Shown in pieces: positions 5,717 through 12,903 of a DNA stretch of 20,173 nucleotides. Source of the stretch: a virus; IMG/VR virus record IMGVR_UViG_3300028156_000008, positions 1 through 20,173 of that record. One strand, written 5' to 3'. The notes beneath the pieces are model-generated. The model was given only the letters and a program-made list of their open reading frames with translations. It was not told the DNA's origin and searched no databases. Numbering within the stretch: position 1 is the first letter of the stretch; each line of letters starts with the position of its first letter. Position numbers and translations under genes: made by a program.

Positions 5717-5880
5717 GTATAGGATCAGGAATAGGAGCAGCTAGTGCTGCTAGTGAGATTATTACACTTGTTGATAATCTTATTGAAAATGCTGAAGAAG
5801 AATCAGTATTAGAGGTATTAGAGGTTATAAAAAGAAAAGCTCAACAAATTAAGGAAGCTGGAGACAGTGGATGGTATTAA
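5713..5880 (+). CDS. Small acidic helical protein (55 aa)
   Basis: Not recognised. A 55-residue product with a Gly/Ala/Ser-rich start (MSIGSGIGAASAASEI) followed by a long amphipathic, acidic helix (about 13-50, LIENAEEESVLEVLEVIKRK), likely to dimerise or bind a partner. The ATGA overlap with the preceding gene and the short gap to the next one support translation. It is short, so expression is likely but not certain. Confidence 0.55.
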   Translation: MSIGSGIGAASAASEIITLVDNLIENAEEESVLEVLEVIKRKAQQIKEAGDSGWY

Positions 5881-5891
5881 ACAACAACATT

Positions 5892-6122
5892 ATGAGTAAT
5901 AAATATGAAATATGGTCAGAAGGATTTTCAGTTATAGAAGAACATGCTTCTGCTCGTTTTGAAGGAGTCTTTGAAGGAGAAACATTTATGGATGCTTATT
6001 TAGATATGGTGAAACAGCAATATGGAGCTAATCCACCAGATTATGTTAAATTAAATGAACCAGTTATCTGGGGATGTAGATGTTTTGATAATGAAATAGA
6101 TGCACGTAAATCATTTGGCTAA
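5892..6122 (+). CDS. Hypothetical protein (76 aa)
   Basis: Not recognised. I chose the ATG at 5892 (MSNKYEIWSEGFSV) because it follows the leader AAACAACAACATT; an ATG at 5871 in frame lies inside the previous gene. The product has the look of the small proteins in which a beta strand (YEIWSEGF), a Gly/Glu loop (FEGVFEGETFMDAY) and helix and strand segments alternate, ending with a WGCRCFDNEIDARKSFG segment; similar sequences are common in gut phages without known function. It is soluble, with two Cys (WGCRC) near residue 64. Confidence 0.7.
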   Translation: MSNKYEIWSEGFSVIEEHASARFEGVFEGETFMDAYLDMVKQQYGANPPDYVKLNEPVIWGCRCFDNEIDARKSFG

Positions 6123-6135
6123 TAAATAAATATAT

Positions 6136-6342
6136 ATGAGTAAACTAATAAATACTAAATACGAGTATGACATACATGAAACTGTATATCACATAACTCC
6201 AGAAAGTCCTAAAGGTATTGTAATAGGTAGAAGAGTTGTAACTGATCCTTATTATTTTATTGAATATCTTGTAGCTTTTAGCCATGATGAGTCTTTATGG
6301 TGTGGTGAATTAGAATTAAGTAGAGATAAAGCTATAATATAA
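6136..6342 (+). CDS. Hypothetical protein (68 aa)
   Basis: Not recognised. The 68-residue product looks all-beta: VYHITPESPKGIVIGRRV then YYFIEYLVAF and SLWCGELELS. This order (a Val-Tyr-x-Ile strand, a loop, a Gly-Ile-Val strand and a final strand ending in an acidic helix-start) resembles small SH3-like barrel proteins that phages carry, but I cannot assign a family. It starts 13 bases after the preceding gene and is the last gene before the polymerase. Confidence 0.65.
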   Translation: MSKLINTKYEYDIHETVYHITPESPKGIVIGRRVVTDPYYFIEYLVAFSHDESLWCGELELSRDKAII

Positions 6343-6380
6343 TAAGAATGCCAAATCGTCAAGTGTTAACTAAAAATAGA

Positions 6381-6386
6381 AAGGAG
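6381..6386 (+). promoter_or_regulatory. Shine-Dalgarno site of the DNA polymerase gene
   Basis: AAGGAG lies 7 bases before the ATG at 6394. It is a full Shine-Dalgarno match in a window where the other starts I checked have only A-rich leaders. It favours 6394 over the in-frame ATG at 6415 as the polymerase start. Confidence 0.55.
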
Positions 6387-6393
6387 ACTCTAG

Positions 6394-8250
6394 ATGGAAT
6401 GTCAGGTGACGAGGATGAAAGAGCAACTAGAAGAAGTTAATAATTTTATTAGAATCAACGAATTTGTTGGTTTTGATACAGAAACTTCTTCTATGTTGCC
6501 TTTTGATGGTAAGTTATTAGCTGTACAAATAGGTGATTTTAATACACAATATGTTATAGATGTACAAACAATTGGGATAGATAATCTATTACCTACACTA
6601 AATTTACTTAAAGATACTATAGTCATAGGCCATAATCTAAAGTTTGATCTTAAATGGATGCATTATCATGGAATAAAAGTAGATAAAGTATTTGATACAT
6701 TTTTAGCTGAATGTTTATTAACTGCAGGCTTAGATAAAGAAAATAGACACTTATCATTACAAGCTTGTGTTAGTAACTATTTTGGAGTAAGACTTGATAA
6801 AAGTATAAGAAGTAAGATTATCTATGAAGGATTTTCTGATAGAGTTATTAGATATTGTGCTGAAGATGTAAAGTATTTATCTCTATTAAGAAAAAGACAA
6901 TTAGAAAAAATAGAAGAGTGGGAACTAGAAAAAGTAATGGACTTAGAGAATAGATTTGTTAAAGTTCTTATGCTAATGGAATATTACGGTCCCATTATTG
7001 ATACTAAGAAATGGACTGAAGTATATACTTTAGTTGAAAAGACATTAGGAAAAACAGTTGAACAGCTTAATAATATTATATTACATAATGATAAGTTAAA
7101 GAAATATATTAATACTGAACCTCAACTAGGTTTAGAATTTCCAGATTTTAATAATAAAGTAGCTGATAAAGTACTTATTAACTGGTCTTCTCCTATTCAG
7201 AAGTTAAAACTACTACATGGATTAGATATCAATGTTAAATCTACAGAAGCTAAAGATCTTATAAGAAAGAGAGATAAACATCCTATAGTACCATTACTTA
7301 TTAAATATAGTAAATGGAACAAGCTATCTACATCATTTGGTAGAAATTTTCTTAAGTTTATTCATCCAGTTACAGGTAGAATACACCCTGATTACTTTCA
7401 AATAATAGCCTCTGGACGTTTAAGTTGCTCTAAGCCCAACCTTTTAAACATACCGTCACATGGAGACCTTGCTAAGAAGATACAGGCTTCCTTTATACCC
7501 AAGTATGGAAATAAGATAGTTGGCGGAGATTATAGTAATTTTGAACTACGTATTATTTCAGAATTTGCAGATGAACCATTATGGACTACAACATTTGCTG
7601 AAGATAGGGATTTACATTCAGAATTATGCACTAGAATATTTAATATAAGAGAAGATCAAGTTAATGATCCGTTCCCACTAAAACCAGATTTTACATACCG
7701 CCATGTACAAAAAATTATAGACTTCGGTTTATCATATGGTATGACTGAATTTAAGTTAGGCGATCTCCTTGATATTCCTACCAGAGAAGCGAGGAAGTTA
7801 ATAAACAGCTTCTTTATCACCATACCAAGGGTTAAAAAGATACTATCTATCTGGGCATATGCAGCTACTTCAAGAGGATATATCAGGACTGCCCCACCTT
7901 ATAGAAGAATTAGATGGTTTCCCAATTGGAATGAAGATCTATCTAAAGTAGAACCGTATCTAATATCTGCTATTGAAAGAGAAGCTAAAAACACAGTACC
8001 TCAAGGTAGTAATGCAGATTGTATTAAAGAGGCATTATGCTTAGTACAAGATGAAATTGACAATAATAACTATCCAGTTAAGATCATGCTAAGTATTTAT
8101 GATGAAATTGTAACTGATTGTAAAAAAGAGTTTACAGAAGAGTGGAAAGTAATACTAGAAACATTGATGATCAAAGCTGCAAAAGAAATTCTTAAAATAA
8201 CACCAGTTAAAGTTAATGTCACTATAAGTGATCATTGGATAAAAGATTGA
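6394..8250 (+). CDS. Family A DNA polymerase with 3'-5' exonuclease
   Basis: This is the replicative polymerase. N-terminal DEDD exonuclease: FDTET (D28, E30), HNLKFD (N81, D85) and YCAED (Y154, D158). Polymerase domain: the ASGRLSCSKPNLLNIP segment (339-354), motif A GGDYSNFELR (D379), motif B RHVQKIIDFGLSYG (R436, K440, F444, Y448) and motif C SIYDEIV (D570, E571). At 618 residues it lacks the 5'-3' nuclease of bacterial Pol I, as in phage enzymes of the T7 type. Two small departures: Asp in place of Asn before Phe in motif B, and Tyr in place of His in motif C (IYDE for VHDE). The catalytic acids are intact, so it should be active. It opens the replication block. Confidence 0.95.
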   Translation: MECQVTRMKEQLEEVNNFIRINEFVGFDTETSSMLPFDGKLLAVQIGDFNTQYVIDVQTIGIDNLLPTLNLLKDTIVIGHNLKFDLKWMHYHGIKVDKVFDTFLAECLLTAGLDKENRHLSLQACVSNYFGVRLDKSIRSKIIYEGFSDRVIRYCAEDVKYLSLLRKRQLEKIEEWELEKVMDLENRFVKVLMLMEYYGPIIDTKKWTEVYTLVEKTLGKTVEQLNNIILHNDKLKKYINTEPQLGLEFPDFNNKVADKVLINWSSPIQKLKLLHGLDINVKSTEAKDLIRKRDKHPIVPLLIKYSKWNKLSTSFGRNFLKFIHPVTGRIHPDYFQIIASGRLSCSKPNLLNIPSHGDLAKKIQASFIPKYGNKIVGGDYSNFELRIISEFADEPLWTTTFAEDRDLHSELCTRIFNIREDQVNDPFPLKPDFTYRHVQKIIDFGLSYGMTEFKLGDLLDIPTREARKLINSFFITIPRVKKILSIWAYAATSRGYIRTAPPYRRIRWFPNWNEDLSKVEPYLISAIEREAKNTVPQGSNADCIKEALCLVQDEIDNNNYPVKIMLSIYDEIVTDCKKEFTEEWKVILETLMIKAAKEILKITPVKVNVTISDHWIKD

Positions 8251-8271
8251 TTAATTTAAAATACAACTAAA

Positions 8272-8781
8272 ATGAATAAATCACAATTTAAACTAAGAAA
8301 AGTAGAAGAAGTGTATGTAATAACACTTGAAGACGAATTAACGACTATTTATCATCCTAGTGTTGAAGTAATAGTAAGAAATGATAATACTATTACTATG
8401 ACTTCTCCCGAAAATGGAACAGTATTACCTATCAATGCTAGTTTCTTAAATACTCCACAAGTTATCTCTGATATAAAAGCAGATTTAGCAATTATAACTG
8501 AAGCTCTTGATTTTGTAGCTAGTTTAAGTAGTGGAAATACTTCTGCTTATCATGGGCCGTCTATAAAAGGATCAGAACTATTACGACAGGATATTGCTAA
8601 AGCTAAATTTCTAGCAGAACAACCAGAAAATGTTAGAGAAGCTGTTGAAAAAGGAGATTTAATATTAGTCTGTAGAGATAATGGTAAAGTTTTTCTACGT
8701 GCTGGAGTTGGAGTAAGAAGAGCACTAAAATCTAAAACTGATGAATCAACCAAAGAAGAAAAGGGTACTGGAAAAGGGTAA
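8272..8781 (+). CDS. Hypothetical protein in the replication block (169 aa)
   Basis: Not recognised. The N-terminal half looks beta-rich (residues 1-65, for example VYVITLEDELTTIYHP and VEVIVRNDNTITM). A helix with HGPSIKGSELLRQDIAKAKF (about 94-113) follows, then a short beta hairpin (GDLILVCRDNGKVFLRAGVG, about 128-147) and a Lys/Glu-rich tail. It begins 22 bases after the polymerase stop, and its end overlaps the nuclease gene by 41 bases. The position suggests a replication accessory protein, but nothing in the sequence proves it. Confidence 0.7.
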   Translation: MNKSQFKLRKVEEVYVITLEDELTTIYHPSVEVIVRNDNTITMTSPENGTVLPINASFLNTPQVISDIKADLAIITEALDFVASLSSGNTSAYHGPSIKGSELLRQDIAKAKFLAEQPENVREAVEKGDLILVCRDNGKVFLRAGVGVRRALKSKTDESTKEEKGTGKG

Positions 8782-9370
8782 AACTGAAGAGTATATTAAA
8801 TGGTACTTTGAAGAACTACAGGAGAAGGGTTATGTACATAGTATAAATACAAATCCTTCTTCTATAGTTATCTTTGAGAAAATTGCAGTAACTCAATGGG
8901 TAACTTTACGACAAAGAGTTTATACTGCTGATTTTGAAATAATATGGACTATTTTAGGAATGGTTAAATGGTGTAATTTACAATATTCAACAGATGCTAT
9001 AAGAAAACCATTTATATCATATAACGATAGTACTTTAATAGAAGTTAAACCTAATGTATCATATAGATTAGCTAGAGCTAATACTTCAATGGTTACATTT
9101 CCTTTAAGAAGGAATATGTTGTATCAGGCAACCGGTCAATATGTACAAATGGTTAAAACAGAAGATTTATTTGCATCAACATTTACACCTAAGAGATATT
9201 TATTAACAGATAAAACAGGAAAACCAAGAATAATTCATTTTCATACAAGAACATTAGATGAATATTTACAATTAACTGATAACTTAACTAAACCTATGCC
9301 GGGTAGCAAATGGGATAGAGATGAGATATCAGACGATGATCTGGGATTTAAGTTTGTAGAAGATGGATGA
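8741..9370 (+). CDS. PD-(D/E)XK-type nuclease, DUF1064-like
   Basis: A helix-rich N-terminus (residues 13-30) precedes a nuclease-like core: VYTADFEI with D64, a long insertion, then TLIEVKP with E101 and K103. The order Asp, then Glu-x-Lys on the next strand is the PD-(D/E)XK signature, and the Tyr-x-Ala-Asp-Phe context is typical of DUF1064-type and related phage endonucleases, which are thought to act in recombination or junction resolution. A conserved-looking helix YRLARANTSMVTFPLRRNML follows. It overlaps both neighbours by a few codons, so it is translated with them. I infer the family from the motif; a different PD-(D/E)XK branch is possible. Confidence 0.65.
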   Translation: MNQPKKKRVLEKGKTEEYIKWYFEELQEKGYVHSINTNPSSIVIFEKIAVTQWVTLRQRVYTADFEIIWTILGMVKWCNLQYSTDAIRKPFISYNDSTLIEVKPNVSYRLARANTSMVTFPLRRNMLYQATGQYVQMVKTEDLFASTFTPKRYLLTDKTGKPRIIHFHTRTLDEYLQLTDNLTKPMPGSKWDRDEISDDDLGFKFVEDG

Positions 9371-9947
9371 TGAAACATTTCACATACTTGTTAATATTTG
9401 TATACTACTTAAAATAGATGCAAGAACTGTAATGTCTAGTAAAACTAGAGATGCTTCATTTATAAAAAATGTTCTACAATACATACTTTTTACATTATAT
9501 AATAAAAATAGATTATATTTATCTTTACAATTAAAATACGGAGGAATAAATATACGTAACTCGTTTATGCGAATTAATAACTACATTTACACTAAAGATA
9601 AGAAGTACTACCCTATGCTATTGACTATTAATAAACTCTACCCAATATTAGATATTGGAGTAGCTATTTATGAACTAAAGTCATTAACTTATGGATTTAC
9701 ACAAAGAAACAAGTGGAGCAAACGTCAAAAAAAGAGAGTTACTCCATTACGAGCAGCGAGAATATGTAATGAAATTATTAAACTTGAAAGACAATCAGAA
9801 AAACAAGTTAAAGAAGCTATTAACAGCGATTATTTCATTACTAGTTATCGTGAGTATAGGGATTATTACAACCTCCCCTATAAATATTACAAAGGCCAAA
9901 TTTCAAAACAAACTTATTCTATATTTACCAGACACATTACCAGATAA
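9363..9947 (+). CDS. DnaA domain-IV-like DNA-binding protein
   Basis: Residues 12-80 resemble the DNA-binding domain IV of DnaA: a helix, then TVMSSKTRDASFIKNVLQYI (22-41, matching the D-I-x-S-K-x-R-x-x-x-I-x-x-A-R-Q pattern), then the helix-turn-helix with YGGINIRNSFMRINNYI (59-75) in the place of DnaA's GGRDHSTV signature. There is no AAA+ domain, so this is only the DnaA-box-reading part, with an unknown, basic 110-residue C-terminus. It might mark the phage origin or compete for host DnaA boxes. The start overlaps the nuclease gene by 8 bases. Its last 179 bases are shared with the transglycosylase gene in another frame. Confidence 0.6.
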   Translation: MDDETFHILVNICILLKIDARTVMSSKTRDASFIKNVLQYILFTLYNKNRLYLSLQLKYGGINIRNSFMRINNYIYTKDKKYYPMLLTINKLYPILDIGVAIYELKSLTYGFTQRNKWSKRQKKRVTPLRAARICNEIIKLERQSEKQVKEAINSDYFITSYREYRDYYNLPYKYYKGQISKQTYSIFTRHITR

Positions 9948-10494
9948 TTACTATATTGATATTCAAAAAGTATTTCCTAATACTTTAATCAATACATTTG
10001 CAGTTCATAATCCAAAAAAGACCTACGAAGAGTTTAAAAAGAAACTTAGGTACATAGAGTCTAGTAATAGCTACAGTAGTAGACGTACTAATAGTAATGG
10101 ATCATTATCTCAATATCTTGGTGCTTACCAAATAGGTTCTCAAATGAGGACAATAATAGGATTAGGAGATATATCTGACAGTTTATTTTTATGTACACCT
10201 TCTATTCAGGATGCAGCTATGGACTTATGTATAATTTACAATCGTAATTTACTTAGACCATATTTAGAACAATATGAAGGTACTTTTATTGCAGGTTATC
10301 AAATGACAGAAAGTAATATGCTAGCCATAGCACATAATGCTGGTCCGTATGGCTTAATCAATTTCTTAATATCCTATGGAGTAAATCTTCCTAGAGATAG
10401 TAACGGTATATCTTACGAGTTTATGAAATTAAGTGGCTATAAAATAACACCACATGGGAACAACAACAAATCTTCAACAGCAACTAGACGCTAG
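9769..10494 (+). CDS. Membrane-anchored lytic transglycosylase
   Basis: A peptidoglycan-cleaving enzyme of the SLT or lysozyme-like fold. The N-terminus is basic (MKLLNLKDNQKNKLKK), then one membrane span (about 18-35, LLTAIISLLVIVSIGIIT), which would place the enzyme in the periplasm. The catalytic domain shows YIESSNSYSS (E97 as the likely catalytic Glu), GAYQIGSQM (118-126) and LAIAHNAGPYG (184-194), equivalent to E-S-x-x-x, G-x-x-Q and A-x-N-A-G-P of transglycosylases. I chose ATG 9769 since it gives the normal signal-anchor start; an in-frame ATG at 9691 lengthens the overlap with the DnaA-like gene from 179 to 257 bases. The position among replication genes is unusual. Confidence 0.75.
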   Translation: MKLLNLKDNQKNKLKKLLTAIISLLVIVSIGIITTSPINITKAKFQNKLILYLPDTLPDNYYIDIQKVFPNTLINTFAVHNPKKTYEEFKKKLRYIESSNSYSSRRTNSNGSLSQYLGAYQIGSQMRTIIGLGDISDSLFLCTPSIQDAAMDLCIIYNRNLLRPYLEQYEGTFIAGYQMTESNMLAIAHNAGPYGLINFLISYGVNLPRDSNGISYEFMKLSGYKITPHGNNNKSSTATRR

Positions 10495-10774
10495 TGAACC
10501 AGGTTTAGGCGATAGTAACTCAAAACCTATGCTTGATAACATTAGGTTTAAAAAGAGTGAATTAACAAGTAAACAGAAATCTGCTGGTAAAATTGATGGT
10601 TTATATCCAGTAATAATTGACAAGTCTCTAGTAGTATTCATCAAAGATCCTAGTAGAGAACAAGAAGTATTTGAAAAATATTATAAACATATATATGGCA
10701 GATTACCTGCTGAAGAATTATTTACATTTATTGACGATAAACAACAGGCAGATGATACAGAAGACGATGAATAG
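10454..10774 (+). CDS. Acidic-tailed hypothetical protein (106 aa)
   Basis: Not recognised. The N-terminal 35 residues are Gln/Ser/Gly-rich and probably disordered (TNLQQQLDASEPGLGDSNSK). The middle (45-80) has a beta segment (GLYPVIIDKSLVVFIKD) and a helix, and the end is strongly acidic (DDKQQADDTEDDE). The acidic tail resembles those on phage and bacterial single-strand binding proteins, but the body does not. It overlaps the transglycosylase gene by 41 bases and the helicase gene by 8. Confidence 0.65.
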   Translation: MGTTTNLQQQLDASEPGLGDSNSKPMLDNIRFKKSELTSKQKSAGKIDGLYPVIIDKSLVVFIKDPSREQEVFEKYYKHIYGRLPAEELFTFIDDKQQADDTEDDE

Positions 10775-12032
10775 AGAACAAGTTCAGAATGAAGCTCTGA
10801 ATACATTAAAACTATTTAGTGGAATAGGTTCATTGATAATGGATACTGGGGTAGGTAAAAGTAAAGTTGCAATAGACTTTATTATTGATGATCCAAATAT
10901 ACAAACAGTATTAATTACATCTCCTAGAGAGAATCTAAAGGCTAACTGGTATAATGAAATAATATTATGGAGTAATTCTGTTGGTATATTCGCAGAAAGT
11001 GATCTTGAACCTAATACTATTCCATTTATGATGGGTGATAAAATAGTATTAGTAACTTTTGAAAATATACAAACTTGTTACAGATGGGAAAATAGACATT
11101 TTGACATGGTTATTGCTGACGAGGTACATTGCTGCATGACCTCAGAATATTCCAGAATATTCCTCAACAACGACTTTACATATAAAGTAGGACTAACTGC
11201 CACCTCTGATATAAAAGGTAAACCAGAGAAGCTAGAGCTATATAATTTGTACTGTCCTATCATTTATACTTTTCTAACTGCTGAAGAATATGGAGTAGTG
11301 AATAAGACCAAAATCATTGTAGTAGATCATATTCTGAATAATGTGCATAAAATTCACATTAAGACAAAAAAACATGACTTTTTTCTTGGAGAACAGGAAA
11401 GATATTCGTATATTTGCAAAGAGTTCAGACGAGGACAGAGTTTGATGGCTTCAACAGGAAGTACAAACTATTTTGAAGATGCTGATTACTGGTTCTGGAA
11501 AGGGAATGGAACACCAAATCAAAAAGAAGCAGCTAGAGTTTATCTAAAAGCAGTTCAGAATAGAAAGTACTTTCTGCTGAGGCTTACTTCCACAAAACAA
11601 ATTGCTATTAAACTTAGTGAACAATTAACACAGGTTAATGGTAATAAAGTGCTTGTATTCAGTGAGCTTACTGAACAAATTGACAGTATTTGTACACATA
11701 CAGTACATAGTAAGCATAAGAATGATATTAATGCGCAAACTTTACAGAGATTTAATGATGGTGACATAAAAGTACTAGGTTCATGTTATTCCTTAACTTT
11801 GGGACTTAACATGAAAGCTGTTAATATCGCTATCTTTGAATCATATTTAAGTAGTTTTACAAAAGCTAAACAAAGAAGAGGAAGATTAAATAGATTAATT
11901 GCAGATGAAGAAATAGCAACACTTTACATAATTAGACTTCCTAACACTCAAGCAGAAACTTGGTTTAACGGATTTGTTGACAAAGACGAAATAAGCGAAG
12001 TAATAAAGTCGGAGGACATCTTAAAAGAGTAG
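10767..12032 (+). CDS. Superfamily 2 DNA helicase
   Basis: An ATP-driven DNA translocase. Motifs in order: motif I TGVGKSKVA (27-35; K31, S32), motif Ia SPRENLKANW, motif II IADEVHCC (DEVH 118-121), motif III GLTATS (142-147), then in the second RecA-like domain VLVFSELTEQ (motif IV region, 295-304), VLGSCYSLTLGLNM (motif V region, 336-349) and QRRGRLNRL (motif VI, 369-377). At 421 residues from ATG 10767 it is compact, with no extra N-terminal domain; the frame also extends upstream to 10671 inside the previous gene, which I reject. In crAss-like phages an SF2/SNF2-type helicase lies in this replication block; branch migration or origin opening are plausible roles. Confidence 0.9.
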   Translation: MNREQVQNEALNTLKLFSGIGSLIMDTGVGKSKVAIDFIIDDPNIQTVLITSPRENLKANWYNEIILWSNSVGIFAESDLEPNTIPFMMGDKIVLVTFENIQTCYRWENRHFDMVIADEVHCCMTSEYSRIFLNNDFTYKVGLTATSDIKGKPEKLELYNLYCPIIYTFLTAEEYGVVNKTKIIVVDHILNNVHKIHIKTKKHDFFLGEQERYSYICKEFRRGQSLMASTGSTNYFEDADYWFWKGNGTPNQKEAARVYLKAVQNRKYFLLRLTSTKQIAIKLSEQLTQVNGNKVLVFSELTEQIDSICTHTVHSKHKNDINAQTLQRFNDGDIKVLGSCYSLTLGLNMKAVNIAIFESYLSSFTKAKQRRGRLNRLIADEEIATLYIIRLPNTQAETWFNGFVDKDEISEVIKSEDILKE

Positions 12033-12034
12033 TT

Positions 12035-12247
12035 ATGGAAAGAGATAGGTATGATTTACTTGATATGTGTATAGCCACAATTAAACTAAAATATAATGCG
12101 TGTATATCACCAGAACAATTACAGGATGTACTGAATAAAGAATTTCCGAGAATGATGTTTTCTATTGATGAGATAGTGGAGTTCCATATGTTGGCAATAG
12201 AAATAGAGGATAATCAACTAATACTAAAAAATACTGGTAATGGATAG
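12035..12247 (+). CDS. Hypothetical protein (70 aa)
   Basis: Not recognised. The 70-residue product is mostly helical (RYDLLDMCIATIKLKYNA, then SPEQLQDVLNKEFPRMMFSI) with a final hydrophobic strand (FHMLAIEIEDNQLILKN). The layout of helices followed by a beta hairpin resembles a small winged helix, but I would not assign it. It starts 2 bases after the helicase stop, and its end overlaps the next gene by 8 bases, so it is translated as part of the replication operon. Confidence 0.7.
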   Translation: MERDRYDLLDMCIATIKLKYNACISPEQLQDVLNKEFPRMMFSIDEIVEFHMLAIEIEDNQLILKNTGNG

Positions 12248-12902
12248 TAGTATATTTATAAATATAACCAAATTAATTAAAAGCCAATTAGGCTTACTTG
12301 AATTCTGTGTACTACAATTAATCCAAGATAAGAATTTTAAAACATTAGATTTACTACTAAATAATCAAATAGAATTAAGAGAGATAGAAAATTGTCAGTC
12401 TTTATCTGATTTTGCTCCAAATGATGAGGTTATAGGAGAACAAGTAAGTAACCTTATAAGAGATTTGGAAAATAGTGGTTGGATAAAGATTACAGGAGAT
12501 GATCTACTTAAAAATCTAGAAATTAGACAGAAGTTTATTGAGCTAGTTGAATCTAATGATCTTGTTAATAGAATTGATGATGTAGAAAAATGGTACCAAG
12601 AGTACCGAGATTTATTTAAAGTTATTCCAGGTGCCAGAGTTGGTATCATGGGTAGTAGACAAGCTGTTATTGACAGACTAAGAAGATTTTTAAAAGAACA
12701 TCCACAAGTTACAAAAGAACAAGTTTTACAAGGAACTAGAAGGTACATCGCTACAGAGTCTCCTAAGTATGTGATGAATGCTGAGTATTTTCTATATAAA
12801 CAGGATCAGTTTGATAAGACTACTAGGTCTAAGTTGGAAGCTGTTTTAGAAGATTTCTCAGAGAGAATCCCCAATGACTACGATCAAACTAGAAATATTT
12901 AG
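12240..12902 (+). CDS. Possible replisome organiser or helicase loader
   Basis: A 220-residue protein between the two helicases. The N-terminal half is helical (LIKSQLGLLEFCVLQLIQDK...). Residues 118-188 resemble the C-terminal region of phage replication initiators and DnaT/DnaD-type loaders: WYQEYRDLF, then SRQAVIDRLRRFLKEHPQVT, then a helix (QVLQGTRRYIA) and a segment ending NAEYFLYKQ, which corresponds to the usual WLNxxxW part. Such proteins hand the replicative helicase to single-stranded DNA, and DnaB is the very next gene. No ATPase motif is present, so it would be a non-ATPase loader. The assignment is inference from pattern and place. Confidence 0.5.
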   Translation: MDSSIFINITKLIKSQLGLLEFCVLQLIQDKNFKTLDLLLNNQIELREIENCQSLSDFAPNDEVIGEQVSNLIRDLENSGWIKITGDDLLKNLEIRQKFIELVESNDLVNRIDDVEKWYQEYRDLFKVIPGARVGIMGSRQAVIDRLRRFLKEHPQVTKEQVLQGTRRYIATESPKYVMNAEYFLYKQDQFDKTTRSKLEAVLEDFSERIPNDYDQTRNI

Positions 12903-12903
12903 T

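Noticed and set aside
6348-6440. 30-residue frame before the polymerase start
   Set aside because: It overlaps the polymerase in another frame, covers its Shine-Dalgarno and has no recognisable features; possibly a leader peptide, but unsupported.
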